Assembly (NCBI GenBank): GCA_002373675.1
Contig: DFLF01000017.1
Span: 1-64,000 of the forward strand
Length of the DNA: 64,000 bases
Direction of reading: 5' to 3'
Source of the DNA: Pseudobutyrivibrio sp. UBA3626
Lineage (GTDB): Bacteria; Bacillota; Clostridia; Lachnospirales; Lachnospiraceae
Shown here: one piece after another, positions 50,060 through 59,703 of the stretch
How positions within the stretch are numbered: position 1 is the first letter of the stretch
Layout of the letters: each line of letters opens with the position of its first letter
Notes under the pieces: generated by a model
The model's database searches: none
Told to the model about the DNA's origin: nothing
What the model saw: only the letters and a program-made list of their open reading frames with translations
Made by a program: the position numbers and the translations under genes

Positions 50060-52015
50060 TTATATCATTGCATCATGTAATATATTGATTAATTCTTCAT
50101 CCATGTCAGGCGAGAATGTTGCGTATATCTCTTCTTCAGATTTCTTTCCTTTTTCATAAACGTCGATAATTTGACATATAGATTCAAAACTAAATCCTTG
50201 CGTTTTTAATCGCCCATACATAATGGTTAATTGAGGATTTTCATATATTGCTTTAATTTTAGCGTCTTTTTGAGCTACCACAGTCGCATTTTCGTACATT
50301 TTTTCATACGTTTCTTGACATTCTTTCTCAGCTTCTTCTTGATTGCGACGCAACATCTCTTCATCAAACATGAATTGTTCTGATTCAGGTATATTATCTA
50401 CCATATGTATTAATTCCTTTAGCTCGTTAAAGGATATTTCAACTACACTTCTCTTTGGTTCATCTGGCATAGCTTCACCTATCTCTCTTGCAACATTCTT
50501 TTCGTTTTCATATTCTTTCATTTTATACTTATCTAAATATATATATTGCTGTAATGATGCATGATCTATCAATGCTCCTTTTTTATGTTGATTTCTATAC
50601 AATCGTGCATCAAAATTGACACCACCATCTCTAGCCATTTGTTCCCACAACGGATGCTTTAAAGAATTAATCTTCTTGTCTAAGATCACGTCATAACCTC
50701 GCACAAAAACAATGCATTTTTTTCCGTTAAGTTTTCTTAATTCATCAGGAAACATTAATTCTCTACCAAGCACATCATAATTCTTCGATGAAGAACCTTG
50801 TCGGGCTATTGTTTCACCTGTTGTTTTTTTATCTATAGTCATCTTACCCATCAACTCACTCAATTCTTTTTGTGTAGATGGACCATTCCCCCCAAGATAT
50901 ACCCATGTGTCACAATTGGCTAATATTGATTCATGTTCTCCATCTTTATATAATTTCTTGAGCTGCGATATATCTTGCACAATAATTACAGAAGAAATCT
51001 CTCTACTTCTCATTGTAGATAAAAGTGACAAATAATCATCTGGCAATGCCACATTTGCAAACTCATCTAATAAGAAAGAGACATGTATTGGCAATTTACC
51101 ACCGTGAATGAAATCAGCACTATAATATAACTGTTGAAACATTTGACAATACAGTATTCCTATTAAAAAGTTATAAGTACTATCGTTGTCAGGAATTACA
51201 CAATATAGACAAGTTTTCTTTTCTCCAATAGATTGTATATCAATTTCGTCGTCACTTAATAGATCTAACAATTCAGGCACATTTAATCTTGCACATCTAC
51301 TACTGACTGTTGAAATAATACTTCTAACAGTATCTGCAGCTCCTCTATTAGATTTATTATATGCGACAACACAAGAATGGTTAGGCGATACATTTTCCTC
51401 AATTTCTTTAAATATTTTATCTACTTCAGATAGCTTTCTACCACTTCTTGATTCTTCAACATTATCTTTATTTACAAGATACATAACTGCTTTCATGTTT
51501 TTTTGCTTAATACCAGAATTATCAATATCTATTCCAAAATCTCGCACATACATAAAAAATGCTTGTAACCTTAAGCCCGCCATATCCGTCCAAAACTGAT
51601 CTCCAGCTTGTGCATCTTTCTCTTTAGTATTTTCCATAAATGTCGTAACCAGCTTAAGTACATCAGAATCATCTTTAATGTAATTGAAAGGATTATAGTG
51701 TGTAGATTTACGCATTCCTTCTGCATTTAGCAAGTTAAGGCACTTAACCTCATATCCATTTTTTTGCATAAAAACATTAGTGTCACGCATTAATTCACCT
51801 TTTGGATCAGTACATACATACGAAGTAGATAATTGCAATAATTGAGGCTTTACAAAACGAAATGTTTTACCTGCACCGGAACCGCCGATCACCAATATAT
51901 TATTGTTTCTATCAGTCTCTCTTGTGTTAAGTGACATCTGAATATTTTCAGATATTAATCTATTTTTAGTGTTTACAATACACTTTTTACTTTTAGGCAA
52001 TAAAACCATCCTCAT
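50060..52015 (-). CDS. VirD4-type coupling protein, ATPase part
   Basis: The product has 651 residues. Walker A VIGGSGAGKTFRFVKP is near residues 40-55, with TDPKGELMRDT following, the standard VirD4/TraG signature. A Walker-B-like stretch is SFLLDEFANVALP. The protein links the relaxosome to the channel. It lacks the N-terminal membrane helices normal for VirD4; those are on the separate gene just upstream, whose stop overlaps this start by four bases. An ATG two codons later is an equally good start. Confidence 0.92.
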   Translation of the reverse strand: MRMVLLPKSKKCIVNTKNRLISENIQMSLNTRETDRNNNILVIGGSGAGKTFRFVKPQLLQLSTSYVCTDPKGELMRDTNVFMQKNGYEVKCLNLLNAEGMRKSTHYNPFNYIKDDSDVLKLVTTFMENTKEKDAQAGDQFWTDMAGLRLQAFFMYVRDFGIDIDNSGIKQKNMKAVMYLVNKDNVEESRSGRKLSEVDKIFKEIEENVSPNHSCVVAYNKSNRGAADTVRSIISTVSSRCARLNVPELLDLLSDDEIDIQSIGEKKTCLYCVIPDNDSTYNFLIGILYCQMFQQLYYSADFIHGGKLPIHVSFLLDEFANVALPDDYLSLLSTMRSREISSVIIVQDISQLKKLYKDGEHESILANCDTWVYLGGNGPSTQKELSELMGKMTIDKKTTGETIARQGSSSKNYDVLGRELMFPDELRKLNGKKCIVFVRGYDVILDKKINSLKHPLWEQMARDGGVNFDARLYRNQHKKGALIDHASLQQYIYLDKYKMKEYENEKNVAREIGEAMPDEPKRSVVEISFNELKELIHMVDNIPESEQFMFDEEMLRRNQEEAEKECQETYEKMYENATVVAQKDAKIKAIYENPQLTIMYGRLKTQGFSFESICQIIDVYEKGKKSEEEIYATFSPDMDEELINILHDAMI

Positions 52016-52464
52016 TTATCCTTTCTTGTAAATAAATCAATACATTTGTTTTTTATAAATAGGAATGCTTTAATATAAAATGGATATATTGTTTTGTAAA
52101 TCACAATAATGTGCTTCGCATTTACATCATAGTCCTTGTTGCTTAAGATTTTATTGATCGATTTTGGATCAGCAAATTTTGCTGTTCCCATTTCTTTGCC
52201 ATGCATAAAATTTCCTTGACCAGCAAGGTAATATAATACTATGACTCCATATATAAAAAGATATGCTCCTATAAATATGAATGTATATTGATTATAATAG
52301 TTAACCCAAAGATTCTTTATTACATTATTAGTAAGATTTGCATACCAGCTAAAAGCATTGGCTCCTTCAAACCAAGCTCCTGCACTATAATATGCAAGTA
52401 TTATTACAACTATTCCAAAAAATATAATTGGAATAATAGATTTCTTCTTTTTCTTAGTAGTCAT
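52012..52464 (-). CDS. VirD4 N-terminal membrane domain encoded separately
   Basis: The product has 150 residues. Two hydrophobic helices (residues 10-28 and about 60-82) are followed by GKEMGTAKFADPKSINKIL, which in one-piece VirD4 proteins stands just before the Walker A region (usual form GKExGTAxxA). A third hydrophobic stretch (IIVIYKTIYPFYIKAFLFI) ends the protein. The coupling protein therefore seems to be split into a membrane and a motor subunit. GAAGAAA/TAAGGT-like site upstream. Confidence 0.7.
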   Translation of the reverse strand: MTTKKKKKSIIPIIFFGIVVIILAYYSAGAWFEGANAFSWYANLTNNVIKNLWVNYYNQYTFIFIGAYLFIYGVIVLYYLAGQGNFMHGKEMGTAKFADPKSINKILSNKDYDVNAKHIIVIYKTIYPFYIKAFLFIKNKCIDLFTRKDK

Positions 52465-52475
52465 AACTATAAACC

Positions 52476-53732
52476 TTATTTCTTTATATTATTAAATGAA
52501 CCAACAATTTTGCTTGGTTCGATTGTTTTCGCAACATTTTTTATATTATCACTAACTTCAGAGAAGTTTTTCAGTAATTCTCTGCCTGATATTTTCTCTT
52601 TTTTCCCATTCAAAAACATTAATTCATAATTTCGATTAGGATCAAACTTAGTAACTATTGTTTTGTCATTATTAAGAATCTTATAAGAATCTTTAGGCAA
52701 CTCGATATGAGCTTCATTATCGCCATAATATCCTGGCACTCTACACACTATTCCATTTGATGATTCTTTCTTAAGCAAAGACATATCTAATGATGCAGGA
52801 GTTAGCATTTCATCATAATAATTATTGTTTATTTTTTTCGAAAACTCTTCTGCATATGCTTTAAGATAGTGCTTATCCTCAGGATTTATAGATTCTACTA
52901 CTAATTCTGCGTCTTTCGGAAGTACAAAAAGACGTTCCTTATTAGAAAATGACTTTCCATCAAATGTTGGCCAAGCACTATTCTTTGGAAGCCATACTCC
53001 CATTTTAGAATCTTTATCAAGACGTAACATAAAATAGTCATCTGTTTGTTTAAGAACATCCTCTTCGGAAAAGGTATGCTTGAATTTAACAGAGTTTTCT
53101 TGAGTGATTTTATCCTTAAAAATTGCATAATTCGCTAATTTATCTAGTTTTTCAGCTACCTCTAAGGAATCCTCATTTTTTTTTATTTCTCCAATCTCTT
53201 CAAATGTTTTATAATCACTCCCAAATACCTTACGCATTTCAACATTAAACTCTTCTAACGTCACATCCTTCACGCCTGTTCCATCCGTCATTTCTTCAAA
53301 TGATACATTGCCACATTCGTTTTCCTTCCCTTTATAATGTTCAACCAATGCTTCTGCACAATGGTTAAACCTAGGTGCATCGCATGTACAATACATTATA
53401 TATTCATGTTCTTTGTCCTTACTGTTCTTAAGAGAAGGCATTATTGAATATGGAACCATATTCTTTTTGAGATCTTTTTTAAACTTCTTTGATGCAGCAC
53501 CGTTCTTTGGAATCTTAAAAAATTGAACGTCCCCTTCTGAGCGTTCAATTATAGATTGTTTAAATTTCCAACCACCTTTTTTCTGTTCTTGAGCTTTGGC
53601 TAAATTAAAAGCCCAAGTAACAAATTTCCAAATAACATGCAATGCATCTTTCGATACATCAAATCCAAATTTAGCACCCTGTACGCCAATTGATAAAAAC
53701 TGAGCCATTTCGCCCATTCCTGTATCTCCCAT
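52476..53732 (-). CDS. PcfB-like (DUF3801) conjugation protein
   Basis: The product has 418 residues. The opening helical region (GAKFGFDVSKDALHVIWKFV) and the following FFKIPKNGAASKKFKKDLKK...YSIMPSLKN section resemble PcfB/DUF3801 proteins, which accompany the relaxase in Gram-positive elements. The C-terminal half is unusual for the family (four-fold ~FEELxxN repeats are not seen; it holds predicted beta strands, then NYELMFLNGKKEKISGRELL). AAGGAGG precedes the ATG. Confidence 0.55.
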   Translation of the reverse strand: MGDTGMGEMAQFLSIGVQGAKFGFDVSKDALHVIWKFVTWAFNLAKAQEQKKGGWKFKQSIIERSEGDVQFFKIPKNGAASKKFKKDLKKNMVPYSIMPSLKNSKDKEHEYIMYCTCDAPRFNHCAEALVEHYKGKENECGNVSFEEMTDGTGVKDVTLEEFNVEMRKVFGSDYKTFEEIGEIKKNEDSLEVAEKLDKLANYAIFKDKITQENSVKFKHTFSEEDVLKQTDDYFMLRLDKDSKMGVWLPKNSAWPTFDGKSFSNKERLFVLPKDAELVVESINPEDKHYLKAYAEEFSKKINNNYYDEMLTPASLDMSLLKKESSNGIVCRVPGYYGDNEAHIELPKDSYKILNNDKTIVTKFDPNRNYELMFLNGKKEKISGRELLKNFSEVSDNIKNVAKTIEPSKIVGSFNNIKK

Positions 53733-53733
53733 C

Positions 53734-54033
53734 TTAAGCCTCCTTTATTTTTTTAATATTCTCTTTTGAAAAAATTCCTTCATATAAGCAAAATTTCATT
53801 TGTTTCTTTAAGGATGGAATAGACTTTAAAATACTTACACAGATTTTTTCTGAATCGTCTATGCTCACTTCATAATCTTCATTCCTTTTTTCATCATTCT
53901 TATTACATAAAAGAAAATAACAAAGAAAAGATCTAAGTTTTTTTCCAGATATGCTATTTCTTTGTTTGACATGTTCAATAAAACAATCACCTAAATTACT
54001 ATTAACGTTCATGTTACTCGCCATAATGTTCAT
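53734..54033 (-). CDS. small protein of unknown function
   Basis: The product has 99 residues with no recognisable motif: MNIMASNMNVNSNLGDCFIE, then a Lys/Cys-containing helical middle (KKLRSFLCYFLLCNK), ending in KENIKKIKEA. The start at 54,033 follows GGGGG; upstream ATGs are less likely. It ends one base before the PcfB-like start region, so translation may be coupled. Confidence 0.5.
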   Translation of the reverse strand: MNIMASNMNVNSNLGDCFIEHVKQRNSISGKKLRSFLCYFLLCNKNDEKRNEDYEVSIDDSEKICVSILKSIPSLKKQMKFCLYEGIFSKENIKKIKEA

Positions 54034-54046
54034 ACAAATACCCCCT

Positions 54047-55699
54047 TTATTCATCATATTCTTCATCATTTACAATTTCTTCATCTATATTGATATCCGA
54101 TATTTCAATGCTTGAATGTTCAAAATTCGTGTTAAATATCTCTAATCCATTATCTGGATTATCATTCAAGTTTTTAATATCTTTATCCGAATAATTAAGC
54201 AATTCATCAATCATATCTATCGTATAGTTTTGTTCAATTACCTGATAAATCAGTACATTATCAAACTTTTTATCCATCAGCTCTTTAATTTTAAGAATTA
54301 CTTTAGCTTTGTTATTATCGTTTTCTTTATATACATCATTCTTAGTTATCATCGCAAACAAGAAAGACTTTTGCTCATCTGTCGGCATTTTTTTGAATTT
54401 CATAAAAGTAAATGAATCCATTATCTTCTTGAAAAAGCCAAGTCTTGAATGTTCTTCTTTTTCTACCTTTTCTATTTCTACATACTCACCATCACCCATA
54501 TCTATATTAAGAGACATATTTTCTGCAATATAATCGTCAATCTTTGAATGATAATTATTAGAAAAATCATAATTCACACTTTGTTCTTCTATCTTTTCTT
54601 CTTGATTAAAATCTTCCTGAACTGTTTCTTCTTGTGTTAAATCTATTGAATCTAAAGTAGATGAATTCATTTCATTATGACTTCCTATTATTTCTTTTAC
54701 AAAATCAGGCTCATCATATTCTTTATTAACAGAAATATCATCTAGTAAATCTTCAGATTCTTCAGATGGATTAAATTCAATATTATCAAATTGATTAATC
54801 TTATCTTCTAATTCTTTATTTTTAACTTCCAGCTTATTTTTTTCATGTTTATATTCGTCCGAAATCTTTTCAGATTCTTTTAATTCTTTTTTTAAACCTC
54901 GTAATGCTTCTCGAAGCTCTTTATTTTTTGAATACAAATCATTTTTTGTTTCTTTATAAAATAAGACTTTATTCCTTTCATCAATAAGCTTATCTCTAAG
55001 GTCCTTATTCTCCTTTTCTAACTCCTTTACTGTATTTTTTTCTTCTTGTTGCGATTGGAATGATTGAAAACTTTCATTAAACCTATTAAAAGAATCTTTA
55101 ATAGTACTATCCAATAACGATTTAATCTCATCTCTTGTAACAATCTCTTTATCAGGCTCATTTTGTTCTATTTCTTTCTCAGATAAAGAATTATTATTAT
55201 CATTACTATTGGTATCAACAAGATCCACACTTTTATCATTTTCAACCTCACTTTTATATGCTTCAATATCAAAGTCTTTTATCTTTGAGTTAAGTTCTGC
55301 TATAGTTGGAGAATTTGCAAGAAAAGATTGAAGCATATCAGCTGTAATATCCTTATTAACTGCCTGCAAAAAAGCTTGTATCAAATAGCCTAATTCTTTC
55401 CCTTTATAAATATTATTTGCCTTTATTTCATAAAACAAAGAAAACAAGGAATAATCAAAGGAATTGACTTCATATACTTTCAGATTAATAAAAATTTTTA
55501 TGTCATTAAGTGAAAATGAACACTGTGACATTAAATTATAAGTGTCGTTAGACATCATATATTTTGATGCCTTACATTTCTTAAAAAAATCTATACATGT
55601 ACTTACATAATCGCTTCCTAAATTTTGCATTGCTGCATTCTTTTTTAATACAGCTTCTATTTCAGGCATATTATAATCAATATATTTTGTGTTACTCAT
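54047..55699 (-). CDS. long coiled-coil protein of unknown function
   Basis: The product has 550 residues. A helical N-terminal domain of about 160 residues is followed by a long acidic coiled coil (ENKDLRDKLIDERNKVLFYK and similar heptads, about residues 225-310), an acidic linker with many Glu/Asp, and a C-terminal helical bundle (FKKMPTDEQKSFLFAMITKN). No membrane helix. It overlaps the end of the 280-residue coiled-coil gene and is followed by the small protein gene. It may scaffold the relaxosome or channel from the inside (inference). Confidence 0.6.
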   Translation of the reverse strand: MSNTKYIDYNMPEIEAVLKKNAAMQNLGSDYVSTCIDFFKKCKASKYMMSNDTYNLMSQCSFSLNDIKIFINLKVYEVNSFDYSLFSLFYEIKANNIYKGKELGYLIQAFLQAVNKDITADMLQSFLANSPTIAELNSKIKDFDIEAYKSEVENDKSVDLVDTNSNDNNNSLSEKEIEQNEPDKEIVTRDEIKSLLDSTIKDSFNRFNESFQSFQSQQEEKNTVKELEKENKDLRDKLIDERNKVLFYKETKNDLYSKNKELREALRGLKKELKESEKISDEYKHEKNKLEVKNKELEDKINQFDNIEFNPSEESEDLLDDISVNKEYDEPDFVKEIIGSHNEMNSSTLDSIDLTQEETVQEDFNQEEKIEEQSVNYDFSNNYHSKIDDYIAENMSLNIDMGDGEYVEIEKVEKEEHSRLGFFKKIMDSFTFMKFKKMPTDEQKSFLFAMITKNDVYKENDNNKAKVILKIKELMDKKFDNVLIYQVIEQNYTIDMIDELLNYSDKDIKNLNDNPDNGLEIFNTNFEHSSIEISDINIDEEIVNDEEYDE

Positions 55700-55700
55700 T

Positions 55701-56543
55701 TTACTTCCCCTCATTTAATAAATTATTAATGCTCTTTTGCTTTGATTTAATAGCTTCTAATTCTTTTTTTAATTGTTCATTTTCGATTTTTAATTCATCA
55801 GCTGTTTTTTTTGTTTCTTTAAGCTCTTTAGACAGCGAATTTATAAAACTCTTATTACTACTTAATTCATTAAATGCAGACGTTGTTCTATCTCGAATAA
55901 CAAGAATCATATGGCTCATCTGATCAAGAGCCTTTAGCACTTCATTATTTGAGCTATTTTGAATTAACGCAATTGCCATATCCATAGAATTAGTGTTATC
56001 GCCTACAACAGCTTCTTTAATCAAATTATCTTCAATGACTTGCTCTTTTGGAGTTTCTTCTAAAATCTCTTCACCAGATATCTGACATTCTACATTTGAA
56101 TTCATTTTTCCTTCTAATTCTGAAATAAGCTCGTCATTATTAATAGCAGCTATCATTTGTTCCACAGAATAATTTAAATCAAATAACATAAAACGAACAA
56201 CTTTATAATCAACACCTTTATTTTTAAGTTGAACAATACAATTCAATAATTCATCAAATGAATCTAATACATCTATATTTCCAGTGTTAAATAGATTAAT
56301 AAAAATCTCTATCCATTTTTCGCATGGAGAAGATAAGTTAAATGAATTAAATAATAAATCAACATATTCAATATTCGTTTTCATTAAAATATCTAGACAA
56401 TTATCAATTTCAAAAATATCTTTATTTATTTCTTGTAATTGCTCGATTTGGTTTATTAATAATTCATAATTCTCAGATTCATTATATTTTTCAAGTACCT
56501 TTTTATAACTTGAAAGAAAATCATTGGAAGAAATCAGCTTCAT
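55701..56543 (-). CDS. coiled-coil protein of unknown function
   Basis: The product has 280 residues: a helical N-terminal domain (YEL-rich, ISSNDFLSSYKKVLEKYNES), an acidic hinge, and a C-terminal coiled coil (SLSKELKETKKTADELKIEN, then QLKKELEAIKSK). Its C-terminal bundle is similar in form to the end of the 550-residue neighbour, so the two may be related. It opens the operon that leads to VirD4 and lies behind a paired TTATAATA element. GAGAG precedes the start. Confidence 0.55.
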   Translation of the reverse strand: MKLISSNDFLSSYKKVLEKYNESENYELLINQIEQLQEINKDIFEIDNCLDILMKTNIEYVDLLFNSFNLSSPCEKWIEIFINLFNTGNIDVLDSFDELLNCIVQLKNKGVDYKVVRFMLFDLNYSVEQMIAAINNDELISELEGKMNSNVECQISGEEILEETPKEQVIEDNLIKEAVVGDNTNSMDMAIALIQNSSNNEVLKALDQMSHMILVIRDRTTSAFNELSSNKSFINSLSKELKETKKTADELKIENEQLKKELEAIKSKQKSINNLLNEGK

Positions 56544-56599
56544 ATTTATACTCTCCTTTATTTTTTTCTTATTCTAATAAAGACGATTTTATAAAAAAT

Positions 56600-56639
56600 A
56601 ACTTATAATATTTTTTTCTATCAATTTTTTACTTATAAT
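56600..56639 (-). promoter_or_regulatory. paired TTATAATA element 5 (direct repeats)
   Basis: ACTTATAATA at 56,600-56,609 and 56,630-56,639, exactly 30 bp apart in the same orientation, with T-rich surroundings like elements 1 and 2. It lies between the terminator of the DUF5688 operon and the 280-residue coiled-coil gene. Confidence 0.65.
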
Positions 56640-56653
56640 ATGTTTTTCCATAA

Positions 56654-56679
56654 AAATAAAACCCCATACAGGGTTTTAT
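56654..56679 (-). terminator. terminator after the 263-residue gene
   Basis: Stem AATAAAACCC / GGGTTTTATT and a TTTTTATGG tail on the minus strand, about 10 bp past the stop codon. Confidence 0.88.
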
Positions 56680-56689
56680 TACTAAAAAA

Positions 56690-57481
56690 CTATATACAAA
56701 CAACATCTTTATTCTTATAAAAAATATCCATATGATCATCATCATATTTTTTAAGAATTTCATCCCTAATATCTAAATCCGTGATTATTTCTTCCAAACT
56801 ATATTTTTTTAGGACTTCTTTATCTCTCTCATAGTCTGGTAAAAGCCAAAAATAATTATACTTATCGTAATATGATTTGAAATTTTCAATATTAAATGTA
56901 TTATTATAAGAATTAATGCTAGATAATTTAAAATATAATTGATAAAAATCATTATAATTCTTTTTAAGACTAGCATCTTTTAAAGTTATATATCCTATTA
57001 TATACTTTTTAAAAATATCATTAAAATCATTTACATCTGTTACAGTATAATTTGATTTTGTAAAATCAAGTTTATCAAAAATAAACTCTTTTATAGCTTT
57101 CACTGCAGAATAATTGATTATATTACCACATAAATAGTCAAAACTAATATCTTTATCGGGTTTACTATCAAGACGTACTATATTATCCCACGATTCAGAT
57201 AGCGATTTAATATCAACATTTAAAATATTAAACAACATATTGTTTATATCATCACAATAAAAAGTTACTTGATCAAAGAATGATTTTACTGAATAATCTG
57301 TCACCGGATATACATTTTTAGAACCATCATCATTTACAAGATTCAAATAATATATAGGTGAAAATACTCCTTCAAAGTACACTTTATTATCATTAATCAA
57401 GGAATCTATATATTTTTTTATAAAAAATTCCATTTTTTGATACATTTCGCTATTTATATATTCTAACAACTCATTTTTCAT
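56690..57481 (-). CDS. protein of unknown function
   Basis: The product has 263 residues, rich in Tyr, Asp and Asn, with no signal peptide or membrane helix (NTFNIENFKSYYDKYNYFWL, then ILKKYDDDHMDIFYKNKDVV). I recognise no family. AAAGGAG precedes the ATG. It is the last gene of a small operon with two DUF5688 proteins and shares their low-GC, Tyr/Asp-rich composition. Confidence 0.5.
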   Translation of the reverse strand: MKNELLEYINSEMYQKMEFFIKKYIDSLINDNKVYFEGVFSPIYYLNLVNDDGSKNVYPVTDYSVKSFFDQVTFYCDDINNMLFNILNVDIKSLSESWDNIVRLDSKPDKDISFDYLCGNIINYSAVKAIKEFIFDKLDFTKSNYTVTDVNDFNDIFKKYIIGYITLKDASLKKNYNDFYQLYFKLSSINSYNNTFNIENFKSYYDKYNYFWLLPDYERDKEVLKKYSLEEIITDLDIRDEILKKYDDDHMDIFYKNKDVVCI

Positions 57482-57493
57482 TATAATTCTCCT

Positions 57494-58498
57494 TTACATC
57501 GTCAACAGCTTTATTTCCTTTTCGTGCCTTTGGAATGTTTTTTTATAATCATATAATTCCTTACAAATTGATTCCGACTTACACATATTAAGTGATGATA
57601 GTTTTTTATCATATCGTAAAACATTATCCATAAATACATTATCTTTATTTTCAGAGAAAACATTTATAGCATGAAGTACATCGTTTAACTCAATTACAGA
57701 AAACCTATGCTCACTCCAGTCAAATACAGTAAACTCATGTACACTCATTGGAATAATACCTAATTCATTAGTATTATAATGTTTACACAAATCATCCATA
57801 ATATCTTGAATAAATATTAAAGATGCTCCATATAAATCCTCATTAGTTGATATTGTATTGATACCAAATCGAGTACAAATTTCTCCTTTAAACAAAATAT
57901 CTTCAAATATATCATCTGTTGAGTTAATGACATATTTATCTTTCAAATTTTCAAATGCGTACAAATTTAATTCTTCTAACGTAATTCCCAAAAGATCTAA
58001 TCTATTATTATCAAGAGTTATTGTATTAAGATTATCACAAAATTCTATACCACATTCAGCACCAATAACATATTTATATATAAAAGCCACATTTCCATCC
58101 TCTAACAGGCTATACGCAATATCTTTCGATTCAATGTAATTAACAAAATTATCATAATTAACAGCACATGCTCTAACATTATTTAATACATTCTTTTTAT
58201 CAAGAAATCCACTTAAAGAATATACTTTGTTATTTTCAATTCTTTTTAAATAATTCTTTGATAAAGATGAGATAATGTCATTTATTGTAAAATCGCCTTT
58301 AGCATACTTTTCATATATTGGTTTTATATCAATAGCGGGAATTATTAAGTTGTCTGATTTCTGATTAATTATATAAAGATTATAAGCATTATTGTAATTA
58401 TCTGACTTATACTTAATGATTGCATCAACATCAAAATCATGTAGTATATTATATAATTCTTCTTTAACTATTTTTTTGAATTTCTCATAATCATACAT
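57494..58498 (-). CDS. DUF5688 family protein
   Basis: The product has 334 residues. It opens YDYEKFKKIVKEELYNILHD, and its centre and C-terminus contain LYGASLIFIQDIMDDLCKHY and IIPMSVHEFTVFD, the pattern shared with the next gene. DUF5688 proteins are common on mobile elements of gut Clostridia; their function is unknown. No catalytic motif is evident. It follows the second DUF5688 gene after a hairpin, by 53 bp. Confidence 0.75.
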   Translation of the reverse strand: MYDYEKFKKIVKEELYNILHDFDVDAIIKYKSDNYNNAYNLYIINQKSDNLIIPAIDIKPIYEKYAKGDFTINDIISSLSKNYLKRIENNKVYSLSGFLDKKNVLNNVRACAVNYDNFVNYIESKDIAYSLLEDGNVAFIYKYVIGAECGIEFCDNLNTITLDNNRLDLLGITLEELNLYAFENLKDKYVINSTDDIFEDILFKGEICTRFGINTISTNEDLYGASLIFIQDIMDDLCKHYNTNELGIIPMSVHEFTVFDWSEHRFSVIELNDVLHAINVFSENKDNVFMDNVLRYDKKLSSLNMCKSESICKELYDYKKTFQRHEKEIKLLTM

Positions 58499-58531
58499 TT
58501 TAATTCCTCATTTAAAACAATGGGGATATAT

Positions 58532-58550
58532 AATATCCCCATTCCTTTTA
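58532..58550 (-). terminator. hairpin between the two DUF5688 genes
   Basis: Arms GGGGATAT / ATATCCCC. On the minus strand CATTGTTTTAAAT follows, a weak T tract. It probably tunes rather than stops transcription to the next gene. Confidence 0.65.
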
Positions 58551-58551
58551 C

Positions 58552-59553
58552 TTAGATAGATAATTCATCATTTTTTGGAATTTGAATCAAATCATCATCT
58601 CCAAATTCTATACACACATTTTTCTCTCCATCATCGTCAAAACAATATATCTGTGATAATCCTCTATCATATACAAATACGCGATCAGCTAATACGTCCT
58701 CGACTGATAACTCAGTTGAATTAACTTCCTTTATCATTTCAGAAAGATATTTATCATCATATTCATTGTTCTTAGGAAGTAATAATACTTCATGTATGCT
58801 GCTTGGAATAATATAAAAATCATTTACATCTTGCTGATTACAAAAATCATCAAGAATATCCTTTTGTAAAATACAAGCCGCCCCATATAACTTGCTCTTG
58901 TTAGTCAAAACATACATAGGACTATCACCGGCAAAAATATCTTCATCTGTATTGTTATTTATTTTAATACCCGAATTATTCTCTAACATTTCACTTACAA
59001 GTGCATTAAGATTTTTCATATTAGTTCCAAGAAGTCTTGGCGTATTTTTGGATGCTACACTCATCAAATCGCCTACCGATTTATCCCAATGCTTAAGATG
59101 TGAATTCCTAATAAGAATTGAACTTGTTTCGAGCGAATTACTATTAATAAGGTCATAAAATACAATAGCAAGTTCCGAGCAATCAATAAAAGGAACATCG
59201 TCCAAAAGCTTCTTATTCTTCTCAAAATTAATTAATTTAAAACAAATATTATCTTTACATTTTTCGTAATCTACAAATTGCGAAACATCAAAATCCTCAT
59301 GTAATTCAAACTTTTTATACTGATCTAATATTTCCCCAGCTAACTCATCAACAGATTTTCCCTTCTTATATTCTTCAAAATAATAATTAAGATAAATTGT
59401 TGGAGAAATATTACATTCCTTATTATTAATAATCAGACCATTTAAAACTAATCCATTATTCTTTTCTACTGCTTTAACACTTAAAGAATAATCTTCTGGT
59501 AACATTTCCATAATTAACTCTACTAAATTTTTTTCAAATTCTTGATAATCCAT
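58552..59553 (-). CDS. DUF5688 family protein
   Basis: The product has 333 residues: YQEFEKNLVELIMEMLPEDY opening, then LMSVASKNTPRLLGTNMKNL and KLYGAACILQKDILDDFCNQ, with IIPSSIHEVLLLP at the usual place. The start at 59,553 follows AGGGAGG (frame open to 59,580). The gene is the first of its unit, behind the terminator of the relaxase gene and a paired TTATAATA element. Confidence 0.78.
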   Translation of the reverse strand: MDYQEFEKNLVELIMEMLPEDYSLSVKAVEKNNGLVLNGLIINNKECNISPTIYLNYYFEEYKKGKSVDELAGEILDQYKKFELHEDFDVSQFVDYEKCKDNICFKLINFEKNKKLLDDVPFIDCSELAIVFYDLINSNSLETSSILIRNSHLKHWDKSVGDLMSVASKNTPRLLGTNMKNLNALVSEMLENNSGIKINNNTDEDIFAGDSPMYVLTNKSKLYGAACILQKDILDDFCNQQDVNDFYIIPSSIHEVLLLPKNNEYDDKYLSEMIKEVNSTELSVEDVLADRVFVYDRGLSQIYCFDDDGEKNVCIEFGDDDLIQIPKNDELSI

Positions 59554-59621
59554 ATCAAAATCCTCCCTATGTTTAATCATTTACTAATAAAATCTTATTA
59601 AATGGAAAGAAAAAAAGCATA

Positions 59622-59660
59622 ACTTATAATACGAAAAAACAAAAAATCAACCTATTATAA
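59622..59660 (-). promoter_or_regulatory. paired TTATAATA element 6 (inverted half-sites)
   Basis: TTATAATA at 59,624-59,631 and TATTATAA at 59,653-59,660, 29 bp start to start, as in element 3. It lies between the relaxase terminator and the DUF5688 gene. Confidence 0.6.
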
Positions 59661-59665
59661 AGTAA

Positions 59666-59693
59666 AATTCCCTCGCCATATGACGAGGGAATT
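59666..59693 (-). terminator. terminator after the relaxase gene
   Basis: Stem AATTCCCTCG / CGAGGGAATT followed by TTTTACTTT on the minus strand, about 10 bp past the stop codon. Confidence 0.9.
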
Positions 59694-59703
59694 AAAGGTC
59701 TAT

